Notes: generated by a model not told the origin, from the letters alone. A DNA stretch of 64,000 nt from Candidatus Aminicenantota bacterium (GCA_026393835.1 JAPKZK010000019.1:1-64000); one strand, 5' to 3'; shown: positions 35,031 through 44,085, numbered from the stretch's first letter. Numbers and translations: made by a program.

Positions 35031-35400
35031 AATAGGGTCATCAATCATAATCAAAGGATTATTATTTGCTATTTTGGGGCGATACATCGCGTAAATAAGG
35101 GCAAAGTACCGAACCAAAGGGTTAGCCTTCATGCAGAAAGGATATATTTATCAATTATTCCCGCGACACGTTATCCCAATTGGACCGTTAATGACCCTAT
35201 TTATTGGATTAATGACCCTATTTTTTACTATGATAACCCTATTCCCTTCAGCATTGACCCTATCTACACGAACGATAAGCCTATATGCCCGATTGATGAT
35301 CTTATTCGCCTGGATGATGACCTTATTTATGTGTGCGATAACCCTATTTGCATAGTAAATGACCTTATTTTTAGGTGTATTGATCTTATAAATGATTCTA
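35031..35400 (+). repeat. Array of motifs at exact 21-bp spacing, plus one inverted copy
   Basis: Ten units start at 35191 and repeat every 21 bp to 35380 with no slip. The conserved part is WTRAYCYTATT (typical ATGACCCTATT); the remaining 10 bp vary freely. A degenerate eleventh unit may lie at 35170. One exact inverted motif, AATAGGGTCAT, stands alone at 35031-35041, nearer the XRE promoter. Both strands are open and would encode seven-residue repeats, but the third codon position is conserved too. That and the inverted copy favour a DNA function such as an iteron or operator array. Twenty-one bp is two helical turns, placing every motif on one face. Confidence 0.75.
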
Positions 35401-35419
35401 AAGGTTGAAGATAGGTAGG

Positions 35420-35572
35420 AGTTATTCGAAAAGGTCTCGCGCAGGGCGCAAATTGGTAGAGTGTCGCGAACAGGCGCCGCCTGTTCCTTCAAACGCCCCG
35501 TTGGAACAGGCAATGCCTGTTCCCTACAATTTTAAAAACCAAAACATCCATGACTTTTCGGATAGGCTCCGG
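35420..35572 (+). mobile_element. MITE-like element, longest copy
   Basis: The left end TTATTCGAAAAGG (35422-35434) and right end CTTTTCGGATAG (35553-35564) are imperfect inverted repeats. Inside lie CGCAGGGCGCAAATTGG, GCGAACAGGC-GCC-GCCTGTTC, CAAACGCCCCGTTGG and AACAGGCAATGCCTGTT followed by CCCTAC. ATAGGTAGG occurs on both sides (35411-35419 and 35573-35581), a possible 9-bp target duplication. There is no coding capacity. Partial copies are at 7344, 18062, 47378, 56046 and 56531. Confidence 0.6.
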
Positions 35573-35627
35573 ATAGGTAGGCAAAAATCTGTGGGAATCA
35601 GGGGCCAGGCGGGAAGCGTCCCCCTCC

Positions 35628-38600
35628 TCACTCCCTATCAAGCCGTGCATGTTTCAGTTCATTAGCCAGTAATTCTTTCGGACCCTGCTGAAGGATCATC
35701 TCCGTAAACAAAGGGACGCGATACGTGTAAGTCTCTTTTTCCCGTTTCAAAATAAAGGCCAGGGTTAAGCGAGTCAACGAATTTTTGATATCTTCCGCCG
35801 CCGCCCGGCAATTCAATCCATCCAGCAGCGGCAGCAATTCTTTCAAGGAGAAAGTCCCATTATTTTCGATGGTCGCGTAGACAATAATGCGGTCCAGGCG
35901 GTTGGCTTTCGGTTCATCAGGGGTCAGGTTGACCCAGCCCCCCAGGTTTGCGCGCATATCGTCGCAATCGAAAGCCGCCTCCATCATTGCCGGCGTCAGT
36001 TCCCGTTTGCGCATGTCCAGGCTTCTCAGCATCCGGTTGCAGGTAAACGCGATCAAGTTCGCCCGGCCCCCCGTTTGTTCCGTCAGTCGGTCCATCAACT
36101 CCTCCGATTCATAATGGATAGCCAGGTTTTTCATCGGGGTTTCCGCCAGTTGGTGGCAGGCCTCCTTTTCCAGGGCTTCGATGGGGATCAGTTCCCCAAA
36201 ATTGCGAATTGGTGAATGATAGTCCAGCGACGCGGAACGGTATAAATACCAGAATCCGGCAAGGATAAATTTACACCACCCTTCTTCGCTGATACGGCGG
36301 AACCGGTGCAGGTTGGAGTAACCTGTCCGCGATTCCGCTAAGATAAATTGGTCTGCCTCGTCGATGAGGATGATGCGACGTTTACCTTTCGGCGCCGGTG
36401 AAATCTCCATGAGCATGGGCGGTAATTTGTCGCTGTCCAGGCACACCAGGTCACACTGGGTGAAGGGGTCCTTTTTATAGCGCCGCTCCAGGGCATTGAG
36501 CAGGCTGGTCTTACCGAGTTGGCGCCCCCCGACCAGCAAATAGTTGGCCGGTTCGCGCTGCATAATATGCGCGATGATTTGCGCTCGACCAAAAAACAGG
36601 CTCTCCCGCGTAACCCCTCCCCCGGATTCATAAGGGGAGATGCGTGTTACTTTTACCTGGGAAGCGATAAGCCGGGCAAGGGCTTCGTGTGGTTCCGGCG
36701 AAAGAAGGAGTTCCGTGATTCCTTGTACCTCCGGAACCACATAAAGATTGTCGAAACTGGAAGCCAACTCTCGAAGTGAAGAATCGGGGGCGACATCAGG
36801 ATAAAGAATGAGGCATACTTTCTCTTTTATCCCCTGCACTTCCCGGAGATGGTTCACAATGTCCGGTTCGCTTAGAGAGGAAGAAGGCAGCGCCAGCAGG
36901 AAATCGGGTATATTGAGAATGAAATCGGGAGGAAGAATAATTTTAAAAATCGGGAGATGGGAATGGGGAACTAATTCGAATTCGGAGGTCCACCGTTTGG
37001 CCAGAAATCGGCAGCGGGCTTCGGGGGATGTTGTGCCTCGGTAAAAGAGGAGGGATTGGTTAAAATTATCACGGGGAATACGGGCATTCTCCAGTAATGG
37101 ATGAAGCCGCTTCGTACGGGAGAGGAGACGATGCCCCATGTTCAATTCCGATGGGGAAAGGCGGGCCATATCCGTGGGTTTCCGGTTGAGTTTTACTACC
37201 AGCGGGTGCCGGTAATAACGTAAATAATAGGCAATGGGGCCCCCAACCATGAGGGCTGAAAAAATCAAAATGAGAGAAAATAACCAATTCGAAAGGGGAG
37301 GTTTTAGTTGTTTATTTTCAAATTTCCAGGAATGAGGCGGGAACGTGGTGGTAGAAGCAAAGAGGGAGACTGGTGTTTTTTTATCCGGTACAGTCCCATC
37401 AGGGACGGCAAACGGTACATCCACCTGTTCCCCTACTCCAACCGCATCGATGGTTACCTTATTAAGCATTGTCTTATCGATTTGGGCGGTGATTTCGATA
37501 TCCTTGGGAAGGACTTGCGTCCCGGTATTTTGAAAGGTTGCCAGGAGGATCACGCGTTGGTCCTGCCTCTCTGCCCACACTTCTTTTAATGCCATGACGG
37601 GGGTCTGTTGTTCTATGGCTATAGGAAGTAAAACTGGTTCCTTTAGCCCATCATTAAGGGCGGTGATTTTTAAATATAAGGTGGCCTTTTGGCCCCGGGG
37701 GTTCGCATAATCTGAAAGGGCCGATATTTTGCAAGAAATCTCCTGGGATTGGCCCGGTTCCATGACGATGCAGTTATCGGGTGGGTGAAAAATGAGATGT
37801 TTGGGTTCACCCCTGTCCAGATCCTGGCTGATACATACCCAATAGAGGCGACCTTTTCCCTTATTGGCGATTTTCAGGGAGAAATCGGCGGTATTGCCGT
37901 CGGTGGTTATCAGGGAGGATGGTTTATTTATGACCTGCAACCGACCTTTTTGTGCGAATATCGGGGGAAAGATGGTGGTGAGAAAACCAGTCTTATCCTT
38001 TTTCATGAGCATCGCGCCGTCGTCATACCGATACATTTTTTCTCCGGCATCAATGGAGAGCCACTGGTCGTTATATCCACCGTAATATGACCGGATAAGA
38101 GATGCCGTATTCCACAGTCGCACAGTACCATCATCTGACCCAAAGGCGATGGTTTTGCCGTCAGGGTTGAAGGCTACAGATTTGACAATGCTTGAATGCC
38201 CCAGGAACATCCGGATTTCTTTTCCCAAAGCTATATCCCATAAGCGAACGGTGTTATCATCAGATCCAGAGACCAGAGTCTTCCCGTCCGGACTGAAGGC
38301 CACGGAATTTACACCTTCAGTATGCCCAAGGAGCGTCGCGATGGTTTTTCCCGAAGCTATGTCCCATAGGCGGATGGTAGTATCATAAGACCCGGAAGCA
38401 AGGATTTTTCCGTCCGGGCTAAAGACTACTGAGAAAACGGAACCGGTATGTCCCGGGAGTACCTGGATTTCTTTTCCTGAAGCTGTATCCCACAGGCGTA
38501 CGGTACTATCAGACGACCCGCAGGCGATGGTTTTTCCGTCAGACCTAAAGGCCACGGAATTTACACCTTCGGTATGCCCCAGGAGCACCTGGATTTCATT

Positions 38601-40109
38601 TCCAAAAGCAATATCCCACAAACGGATGGTGTTATCCATTACCCCGGAGGCCAGGGTTTTTCCGTCCGGGCTGAAGGCTACGGAGTAAACGGAACCGGTA
38701 TGTTCCGGTAGCTTTTTGATTTCTTTTTTCGAAGCTATATCCCATAAGCGGACAGTTTTATCATCAGACCCGGAGACCAGGGTTTTCCCATCCAGGCTAA
38801 AGGCCACGCAATTGACCGCTAAGGTATGTTTATTAAAAACCGCCAATAGCTTTCTCGATGCGATATCCCACAGGCGCACGGTAGTATCCCATGAACCTGA
38901 AGCCAGGATATTGCCATCCGGGCTAAATGCTACAGAAACGATTGGCCTGGTATGTCCCAGGGGTAGCACCGCTGATTTTCCCGAAGATATATCCCATAGG
39001 CATACGCTTGTATCCCTTGACCCGGAAGCCAGTTTATTACCATCCGGGCTGATGGCCACGGAATTTACATCATCGGTATGCCTAAGAAGCGTCACCACCT
39101 GTTTTCCTGATACAATACCCCACAGGCGGACAGTGTTATCAACGGACCCTGATACGATAGTTTTGCCGTCCGGGCTGAATGCTACAGAGTTAACAACACC
39201 AGTATGTCCTTCTAACCTATCAATTTCTTCTCTCGAAACTATATCCCACAAGCGGACGGTACTGTCGCCTGACCCATAAGCGATGTTTTTTCCGTCCGGG
39301 CTAAAGGTCACGGAATTCACAGGCGCTGTATTACTTTGGAGCACCGCCAGCAGTTTTCCCGAAGCGAAATTCCACAGGCGGATGGTCCTGTCCATGGATC
39401 CGGTGGCCAGGGTTTTACCGTCCGGGCTGAACGCCACTGATAAAACAGCATCGGTATGCCCCTGGAGCCTCTTAATTTCTACTCCCGTTGCTATATCCCA
39501 CAGGCGGACGGTTGTATCCTCTGATCCAGACGCGACGGTTTTGCCATCCGGACCAAAGGCCACAGAATTTACACTGCCGGTATGCCCCTGGAGCGCCTGA
39601 ATTTGTTTTTCCGATACTGTATCCCACAGGCGGACGGTACTGTCGCCTGACCCGGAAGCGATGGTTTTGCCATCCGGGCTAAAGGCCACGGAGTTGACAA
39701 TATCGGTATGCCCCTGGAGTCTCTTGATTTCTACTCCCGTTGCAATATTCCACAGGCGAACGGTTTTATCATTAGACCCGGAGGCAATGGTTTTACCGTC
39801 CGAAATGGCGCTGAAGGCCACGGAGTTGACAATATCGGTATGTCCCTGGAACGTCGCGATGGGTTTTCTCGACACCATATCCCACAAGCGCACGGCACCG
39901 TCATTTGACCCGGAGGCAATGATTTTGCCGTCCGAAATGGCGCTGAAGGCCACGGAGTTGACTTCACTGCGGGTGTTAACATACAATGCGTCGATATCGG
40001 AAACGACCTGTCCTTCCGGTAATATTGGCGGATAAATCCGGGTTTCCGCAAGGCCTCCGGCAGCGATCCATAAAAACAATAATGCCCACATCATCAGTCT
40101 ACCATTCAT
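35628..40109 (-). CDS. Membrane-spanning WD40-STAND protein
   Basis: 1493 residues. Signal peptide at 1-21. Fifteen WD40 repeats of 42 residues (about 48-690) with SVAFSPDGKTLASGS and TVRLWDIASGK. Two immunoglobulin-like or CARDB-like domains follow (about 730-930), then one membrane helix (about 938-960, LFSLILIFSALMVGGPIAYYL). The cytoplasmic STAND-type ATPase has P-loop VGGRQLGKTSLLN (near 1195), Walker B RRIILIDEADQF (near 1247), an HTHL-like helical region and a winged helix at the end (about 1390-1470). Ordinary STAND-WD40 proteins are soluble; here the propellers face outside and the ATPase inside. AGGAGGT precedes the start. The output is unknown: no nuclease, TIR or protease domain is attached. 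Confidence 0.85.
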   Translation of the reverse strand: MNGRLMMWALLFLWIAAGGLAETRIYPPILPEGQVVSDIDALYVNTRSEVNSVAFSAISDGKIIASGSNDGAVRLWDMVSRKPIATFQGHTDIVNSVAFSAISDGKTIASGSNDKTVRLWNIATGVEIKRLQGHTDIVNSVAFSPDGKTIASGSGDSTVRLWDTVSEKQIQALQGHTGSVNSVAFGPDGKTVASGSEDTTVRLWDIATGVEIKRLQGHTDAVLSVAFSPDGKTLATGSMDRTIRLWNFASGKLLAVLQSNTAPVNSVTFSPDGKNIAYGSGDSTVRLWDIVSREEIDRLEGHTGVVNSVAFSPDGKTIVSGSVDNTVRLWGIVSGKQVVTLLRHTDDVNSVAISPDGNKLASGSRDTSVCLWDISSGKSAVLPLGHTRPIVSVAFSPDGNILASGSWDTTVRLWDIASRKLLAVFNKHTLAVNCVAFSLDGKTLVSGSDDKTVRLWDIASKKEIKKLPEHTGSVYSVAFSPDGKTLASGVMDNTIRLWDIAFGNEIQVLLGHTEGVNSVAFRSDGKTIACGSSDSTVRLWDTASGKEIQVLPGHTGSVFSVVFSPDGKILASGSYDTTIRLWDIASGKTIATLLGHTEGVNSVAFSPDGKTLVSGSDDNTVRLWDIALGKEIRMFLGHSSIVKSVAFNPDGKTIAFGSDDGTVRLWNTASLIRSYYGGYNDQWLSIDAGEKMYRYDDGAMLMKKDKTGFLTTIFPPIFAQKGRLQVINKPSSLITTDGNTADFSLKIANKGKGRLYWVCISQDLDRGEPKHLIFHPPDNCIVMEPGQSQEISCKISALSDYANPRGQKATLYLKITALNDGLKEPVLLPIAIEQQTPVMALKEVWAERQDQRVILLATFQNTGTQVLPKDIEITAQIDKTMLNKVTIDAVGVGEQVDVPFAVPDGTVPDKKTPVSLFASTTTFPPHSWKFENKQLKPPLSNWLFSLILIFSALMVGGPIAYYLRYYRHPLVVKLNRKPTDMARLSPSELNMGHRLLSRTKRLHPLLENARIPRDNFNQSLLFYRGTTSPEARCRFLAKRWTSEFELVPHSHLPIFKIILPPDFILNIPDFLLALPSSSLSEPDIVNHLREVQGIKEKVCLILYPDVAPDSSLRELASSFDNLYVVPEVQGITELLLSPEPHEALARLIASQVKVTRISPYESGGGVTRESLFFGRAQIIAHIMQREPANYLLVGGRQLGKTSLLNALERRYKKDPFTQCDLVCLDSDKLPPMLMEISPAPKGKRRIILIDEADQFILAESRTGYSNLHRFRRISEEGWCKFILAGFWYLYRSASLDYHSPIRNFGELIPIEALEKEACHQLAETPMKNLAIHYESEELMDRLTEQTGGRANLIAFTCNRMLRSLDMRKRELTPAMMEAAFDCDDMRANLGGWVNLTPDEPKANRLDRIIVYATIENNGTFSLKELLPLLDGLNCRAAAEDIKNSLTRLTLAFILKREKETYTYRVPLFTEMILQQGPKELLANELKHARLDRE

Positions 40110-40213
40110 CGAAAACCTCCTTTTACCTTCATTTGAAAGGTTCTATGCGCCACGAGGCCCCTCTTTTAAGAAAAGTGAGGGGAAAATTTTCCGGGACAGC
40201 AACGTTTTTTCAA

Positions 40214-40618
40214 TTATAAAAATTGCCTGATAAATTCTCCAGGTGTGATTATTGACACTTTCGGGAAATCAATCTCCTTTAAAACATTGAAATGATGATC
40301 CGACGTGACAATAAGATCACAATTTCCACAGATTGCACAGTCAACAAACTTGTTATCCTCTTCATCCACTTTTATTAAATTAAAACGATAATGGGGATTA
40401 TTTTTAAGAATAAATGGCGAATAATTAAAAAATATGGAAATCTCTCTTATTGTTTGTTCTGAATAAATACGTTCAAATATCTCGAAATATTCAAGTAGAA
40501 TTTCATTAGAAATAATAAGATTATTTGTACCGTCGATTATCGATCTGAATATCTTATGGTAAGGACTCCCCGACGAAATGGATTCAACCAGGACATTGGT
40601 ATCAATCACAAGATTCAT
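40214..40618 (-). CDS. PIN-domain ribonuclease toxin
   Basis: 134 residues, whole by length. The PIN core has first Asp in MNLVIDTNVLVES, a conserved Glu in SNEILLEYFEI, and acidic residues in DNKFVDCAICGNCDLIVTSDHHF that would bind the metal. It starts inside the last codons of the upstream 73-residue gene (4-nt overlap), the usual toxin-antitoxin order with the antitoxin first. PIN toxins cleave RNA. It lies between the WD40-STAND and TIR genes. Confidence 0.82.
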   Translation of the reverse strand: MNLVIDTNVLVESISSGSPYHKIFRSIIDGTNNLIISNEILLEYFEIFERIYSEQTIREISIFFNYSPFILKNNPHYRFNLIKVDEEDNKFVDCAICGNCDLIVTSDHHFNVLKEIDFPKVSIITPGEFIRQFL

Positions 40619-40836
40619 TTATTCTTTGAATGCCTGTACTTTTCGACTTCTTTGTTTATTTTTTCACGAGAAAGAAAACGCCCCGCCCAATCTTTATCGG
40701 CGAACTTTATTGCCTTTTCCGCAGCCAGGGCAGCAATTGTCCGGTATAGTGTTTGCAATTCGTCCATGTCTAAAATGCAAAGGTCTTCTTTAATTTTAGT
40801 TCTAAGTTCTTCCGCGTTAGATGTTGCAGCAAACAT
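40615..40836 (-). CDS. Probable antitoxin of the PIN pair
   Basis: 73 residues, mostly helical and charged, with no recognised family. It has the right size and position (directly upstream, 4-nt overlap) for the antitoxin of the PIN protein. The middle segment LQTLYRTIAALAAEKAIKFADKDWAGRFLSR could hold the toxin-binding helix. AAGGAGG lies 6 nt before the ATG. A promoter TTGAAA-17-TAAATT is possible at 40850-40885 on the minus strand. Confidence 0.65.
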   Translation of the reverse strand: MFAATSNAEELRTKIKEDLCILDMDELQTLYRTIAALAAEKAIKFADKDWAGRFLSREKINKEVEKYRHSKNK

Positions 40837-40932
40837 GAGAACCTCCTTCTTTAAATTTAATACAAAATCACTTTTTTTTCAAGAGGCAAAGTAAAATTTT
40901 CTTACCTTTTTTCTTCCTGTCCCATAACTGCA

Positions 40933-42336
40933 TTACCGATTTCCCAGGATGCGAAGCCCAACTTTACGCAATATGTCGCACCGCCAATACAAACGATTTC
41001 GATTCACACTTCTTCGCAGCAGGTTTTTCCAGTACAGCCGCTTCAATAACGGATCGAATATATAAGGCTGCGCAGGCGCCACATCCTCACGACTCAATAA
41101 TTCACATAACTCCTGTCGCATGTTCGCATCTACTCGCATAAAAGGCGTGAACAATTGCCATGCTTGCGGAGATTGCATCGCTTCCGCCTCAAGGTCTTCA
41201 ACGGTAAAATCTTTATTTCTCCCGTACAGATCGATGCCCATATCCAGGATAAGGGGATGCCCCCCGCTCAACTGGAGCAGCTTTTGCGCCGCGGCGGCGT
41301 CGATCGATACCGGGTCCTTTTTATGACCGGCAAGACGCCCCACATCCTCCGTGGTAAAATCCGGCCACTCCATGATACCGGCATGATTGAGATACGAAAG
41401 AATTCCGCTGTAATACATATCGGCCAGTTTTTCCCCACCACATATAAGCACCTTAAAGGTTTGAGGATATTTTTCATTCAATCCCCTTAACACACCGGCC
41501 AACTCTAACCGGCCTTGCTCACAATTGTTTTCGAAGCCACTGAGCAATAAAAAAAGAGTTTCCCCATTGGCAAGAGTATGTTCGATGGCGGCTCGCAATT
41601 GGCCGGCGCTCCGGATACCTTTATCGAACCCGGATTGATCGGCGATAAGAGAAAAATAGTTTTCCAGGTTTTCATGCGCGCCAAAAGGAGGCACGATACG
41701 GCGGACATTGGTTTCCCCGAAACGATCAACGGAAAACGCTTGCAATTCCGCATCGATGCCGGCTTGCCACCGGTCTTCCTGCACCAGCAGAAGAATCGCC
41801 CTTCGCTGATGGAATTGCTCGAATACATCTTTAATAAAAGCCCTTTCACCGGTTCCCCGTTCGGGTGGAGGAGGAGGTGCAGGTTCAGGAATTTCAAGTT
41901 CAATACCCAGGGTATTCTCCGCGCCCGGGGCTTTATCCCGGAGCGCACAGTATAATTGATAAAAAGCGTCCCTGTACTTCCCCGGATCGCGGAAATCGAT
42001 CCATGAAATATCATCCAGGAAAGGTACCCTGGGAATCTCTGCGCTTAGTATTACCGAGATTAAAGTGTAATCTTTCTCATTATTGCGACGGCTGATCATT
42101 CTGTCATATTCAATTTTTACCCAACCGGATTCCATGACCTTTGGTGTAACAACAACTATACCTTTCCGGGAATTCTGCAACCCCTCAAAAAGACTCTCTG
42201 GAATACTATAGCCGGGAATCACACACCACTCATCCAGGAAAACAGAGAACCCCGCGGTTTTGAGATTTCGCGCCAGCACAAGAACCCAGGGTTTTTGATC
42301 GCTTTTATGACAGATAAACACATCGTAAGCACTCAT
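40933..42336 (-). CDS. TIR domain fused to a STAND-like module without a P-loop
   Basis: 467 residues from ATG 42336, chosen for GGAGGG 8 nt upstream; an open frame reaches 42402 but lacks a site. The TIR domain (1-150) has YDVFICHKSD, FLDEW and the likely catalytic Glu76 in GWVKIEYDRM, so NADase activity is plausible. A Pro-rich linker (EPAPPPPPERG) leads to a region folded like a STAND ATPase: the LSGGHPLILDMG helix signature is clear, but the P-loop position reads LLLVQEDRWQAGID and Walker B LFLLLSGFEN. It should not hydrolyse ATP unless helped by a partner. Its own promoter lies at 42374-42402. Confidence 0.8.
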   Translation of the reverse strand: MSAYDVFICHKSDQKPWVLVLARNLKTAGFSVFLDEWCVIPGYSIPESLFEGLQNSRKGIVVVTPKVMESGWVKIEYDRMISRRNNEKDYTLISVILSAEIPRVPFLDDISWIDFRDPGKYRDAFYQLYCALRDKAPGAENTLGIELEIPEPAPPPPPERGTGERAFIKDVFEQFHQRRAILLLVQEDRWQAGIDAELQAFSVDRFGETNVRRIVPPFGAHENLENYFSLIADQSGFDKGIRSAGQLRAAIEHTLANGETLFLLLSGFENNCEQGRLELAGVLRGLNEKYPQTFKVLICGGEKLADMYYSGILSYLNHAGIMEWPDFTTEDVGRLAGHKKDPVSIDAAAAQKLLQLSGGHPLILDMGIDLYGRNKDFTVEDLEAEAMQSPQAWQLFTPFMRVDANMRQELCELLSREDVAPAQPYIFDPLLKRLYWKNLLRRSVNRNRLYWRCDILRKVGLRILGNR

Positions 42337-42373
42337 CCGTTTTGCCCTCCAATCCGATTTTAGTGTAAGGCAA

Positions 42374-42402
42374 TTATTATCACACATTAGAAAGAAAGTC
42401 AA
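42374..42402 (-). promoter_or_regulatory. Promoter of the TIR-STAND-like gene
   Basis: On the minus strand TTGACT (42402-42397), a 17-bp spacer and TAATAA (42379-42374). The leader is about 30 nt and contains GGAGGG. Confidence 0.6.
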
Positions 42403-42770
42403 ATTTTAGCCGTAAAGAAGTTGCCCGCGAAACACGCGAAAAACACGAAAAAGTTGAGGGGAGGGGCCTGTTTTTGTTTTTTGTTTTGAATTTTGAACTT
42501 TGGAATTTTGGATTTGTTTCGAATTTCGTGCTTCATGAGGCGTGCTTCGGATTTATTATTTGAAGCGCATCTTCCCATGTTTTAAAAATTAATCCAAAAA
42601 GAGAATGACGTAGTCCTGGGTTCTCCATGCACTGAGGATGAGAACCGATTTTTCGAAGGAGCTATTGGTGATAGACTTTCCTGAGCGTGGGGATATCTAC
42701 CTTGTTAGCACAAGGCCAACAGGATTCATTGAACAAAACACTTAAGAATGCGGTGACTCCAGTTCAATTT

Positions 42771-42787
42771 GTGAGACACTGTCTCAC
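42771..42787. promoter_or_regulatory. Perfect 17-nt palindrome, possible operator
   Basis: GTGAGACA-C-TGTCTCAC is an exact inverted repeat in gene-free DNA. Its size suits a dimeric regulator site, but no promoter is clearly next to it. Confidence 0.3.
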
Positions 42788-42950
42788 TTTTTGGATATTT
42801 GAGGTAAAAAAGCCGCAAGATTGCCCATCTTCAAAGATAAGTGTATTGGCAAGCTTACCCGGCCTGGGAGTTTGTGTTGCGTGGCTTTTGAATTGAGGTT
42901 TAAGAAAGATAATTAATTATAAACGATGGCGCCCTATGGGCAAAAATAAT

Positions 42951-43051
42951 TTAAACGCCTATGGCGAAAAGATAAAAAAATGAGCGAATGGCGTTCAAAA
43001 AAACTTTTCGCAATACGTGGCGTCATTTAGTTTTTCGCCGTGGGCGTTTAT
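42951..43051. repeat. Imperfect inverted-repeat element
   Basis: TTAAACGCCTATGGCGAAAA (42951-42970) and TTTTCGCCGTGGGCGTTTAT (43032-43051) are inverted copies with a few differences, each itself partly palindromic. The internal 61 bp repeats related GGCG-rich words. There is no coding capacity; MITE-like or a folded RNA. Confidence 0.45.
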
Positions 43052-43119
43052 AGATATCGTCCGTAGGACACAGCTTTCAGTTTATAATTTATCATTTATC
43101 GTTTATCGTTTATAATTTA

Positions 43120-43147
43120 AACAGTTCAGGCCATAGCCTGAACTGTT
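43120..43147 (-). terminator. Terminator hairpin of ppsR
   Basis: AACAGTTCAGGC and GCCTGAACTGTT form a 12-pair stem with a 4-nt loop immediately after the ppsR stop on the minus strand, followed by an AT-rich stretch. Confidence 0.65.
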
Positions 43148-43151
43148 ACTC

Positions 43152-44000
43152 CTAATATATCTTTCCTTTTTTCATACCCGTATGGGCGTAGACAATACGC
43201 ATCACATCCGTAGAGGTTTCCTCGATGGATTTATAAGTCACATCCACCACTGAGCAGCCCAGGTCCCGGTACAATTGCAGGGCATAGGTTACTTCCTCTT
43301 TTACCTGTTCCGGGTCCGTATAATCCCCCAGGTCCACATTTTGCAAATGCCTTTGCCGTTCCATGCGGATCAATTGCAAGCGGGAAGGTTTCACCGTTAA
43401 CGCCACCATCCGGCCCCGGTCGATAGACGCCACCTCCCGCGGCAGCGGTTGATTGTGCAGTACGGGAATATTGGCCACCTTCCAACCGCGGTAAGAGAGG
43501 TAGATGCTTACCGGGGTTTTGGTGGTGCGGGAAACTCCCAACAGCACGATCTCGGCCTGGTCCAGGGTATTCATTCTCAGGCCGTCGTCATGCTTGATGG
43601 TGAAATCGATGGATTCGATGCGTTTGAAATAGTCGTCATCCAGTTGGCGGTCCAGGCCCGGCTGCGCCATGGGAGATATTTCCAGTAAATCGGAAAAGCG
43701 GGTCAGTAGGGGGCCCAATAAATCGATGGTGGGAACGCCTTGATACCGGCCCATTTCTGTAATCTCCTGCCGGGCGGACGGGGAAACCAGGGTGAAAATC
43801 ACGATACCGTCTACACCGGCGGCTTCATCGATGACTTCCTGGATTTTCTTTGTAAGGCGCACGTGGGGGATAACTTTCTTAATCACTTCTGTCGTTTTGA
43901 ATTGCCGCAACGCTGCATCCACTACCCGCTCAGCGGTCTGGCCCGTCGCATCCGATACGATAAAAATATGCCGTTTATGTCCGTTTTTCACATTTTCCAT
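43152..44000 (-). CDS. ppsR: PEP synthase / pyruvate phosphate dikinase regulatory protein
   Basis: About 282 residues. A bifunctional kinase-phosphorylase of the DUF299 family that controls PEP synthase or pyruvate phosphate dikinase by ADP-dependent phosphorylation. Motifs: IFIVSDATGQTAERV at the start, GVSRTTKTPVSIYLSYRGWKVANIPV (P-loop-like kinase motif), and DVTYKSIEETSTDVMRI at the end. I start at ATG 44000; a TTG one codon earlier is possible. A housekeeping gene lying between two TIR loci, divergent from the TIR / MinD-TIR operon. Confidence 0.9.
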   Translation of the reverse strand: MENVKNGHKRHIFIVSDATGQTAERVVDAALRQFKTTEVIKKVIPHVRLTKKIQEVIDEAAGVDGIVIFTLVSPSARQEITEMGRYQGVPTIDLLGPLLTRFSDLLEISPMAQPGLDRQLDDDYFKRIESIDFTIKHDDGLRMNTLDQAEIVLLGVSRTTKTPVSIYLSYRGWKVANIPVLHNQPLPREVASIDRGRMVALTVKPSRLQLIRMERQRHLQNVDLGDYTDPEQVKEEVTYALQLYRDLGCSVVDVTYKSIEETSTDVMRIVYAHTGMKKGKIY

Positions 44001-44055
44001 CAATTAAAGTCTATTATTTCCAGACCTGGATGTCAAGTTTTATCGGAAAAGAGAA

Positions 44056-44085
44056 TTGGAATTTTCTATTTTTTAATGGTATAAT
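44056..44085 (+). promoter_or_regulatory. Promoter of the TIR / MinD-TIR operon (leaderless)
   Basis: TTGGAA (44056-44061), an 18-bp spacer and a perfect TATAAT (44080-44085). The ATG at 44094 lies 9 nt past the -10 box, at or within about 2 nt of the expected transcription start, and no Shine-Dalgarno sequence precedes it. Confidence 0.68.

Larger units (their letters stand above)
42403..43151. other. Long intergenic region with repeats
   Basis: No convincing gene; a 69-codon frame at 42687-42896 lacks a ribosome-binding site and family features. The region holds TTTTGAA-type short repeats (42470-42525), a 26-bp sequence shared with 53460-53485 (here 42536-42561), a perfect palindrome GTGAGACA-C-TGTCTCAC at 42771-42787, an imperfect inverted-repeat element at 42951-43051, TTTATCG tandem repeats (43085-43112), and the ppsR terminator hairpin. 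Confidence 0.6.

Noticed and set aside
34992-35408. Plus-strand open frame of 138 codons with seven-residue repeats (NDPI-type)
   Set aside because: It arises from the 21-bp array. There is no ribosome-binding site, the non-repeat part has no protein character, and the opposite strand is equally open.
42687-42896. Small plus-strand gene of 69 codons
   Set aside because: No ribosome-binding site or recognisable sequence, and it contains an exact palindrome; probably chance.
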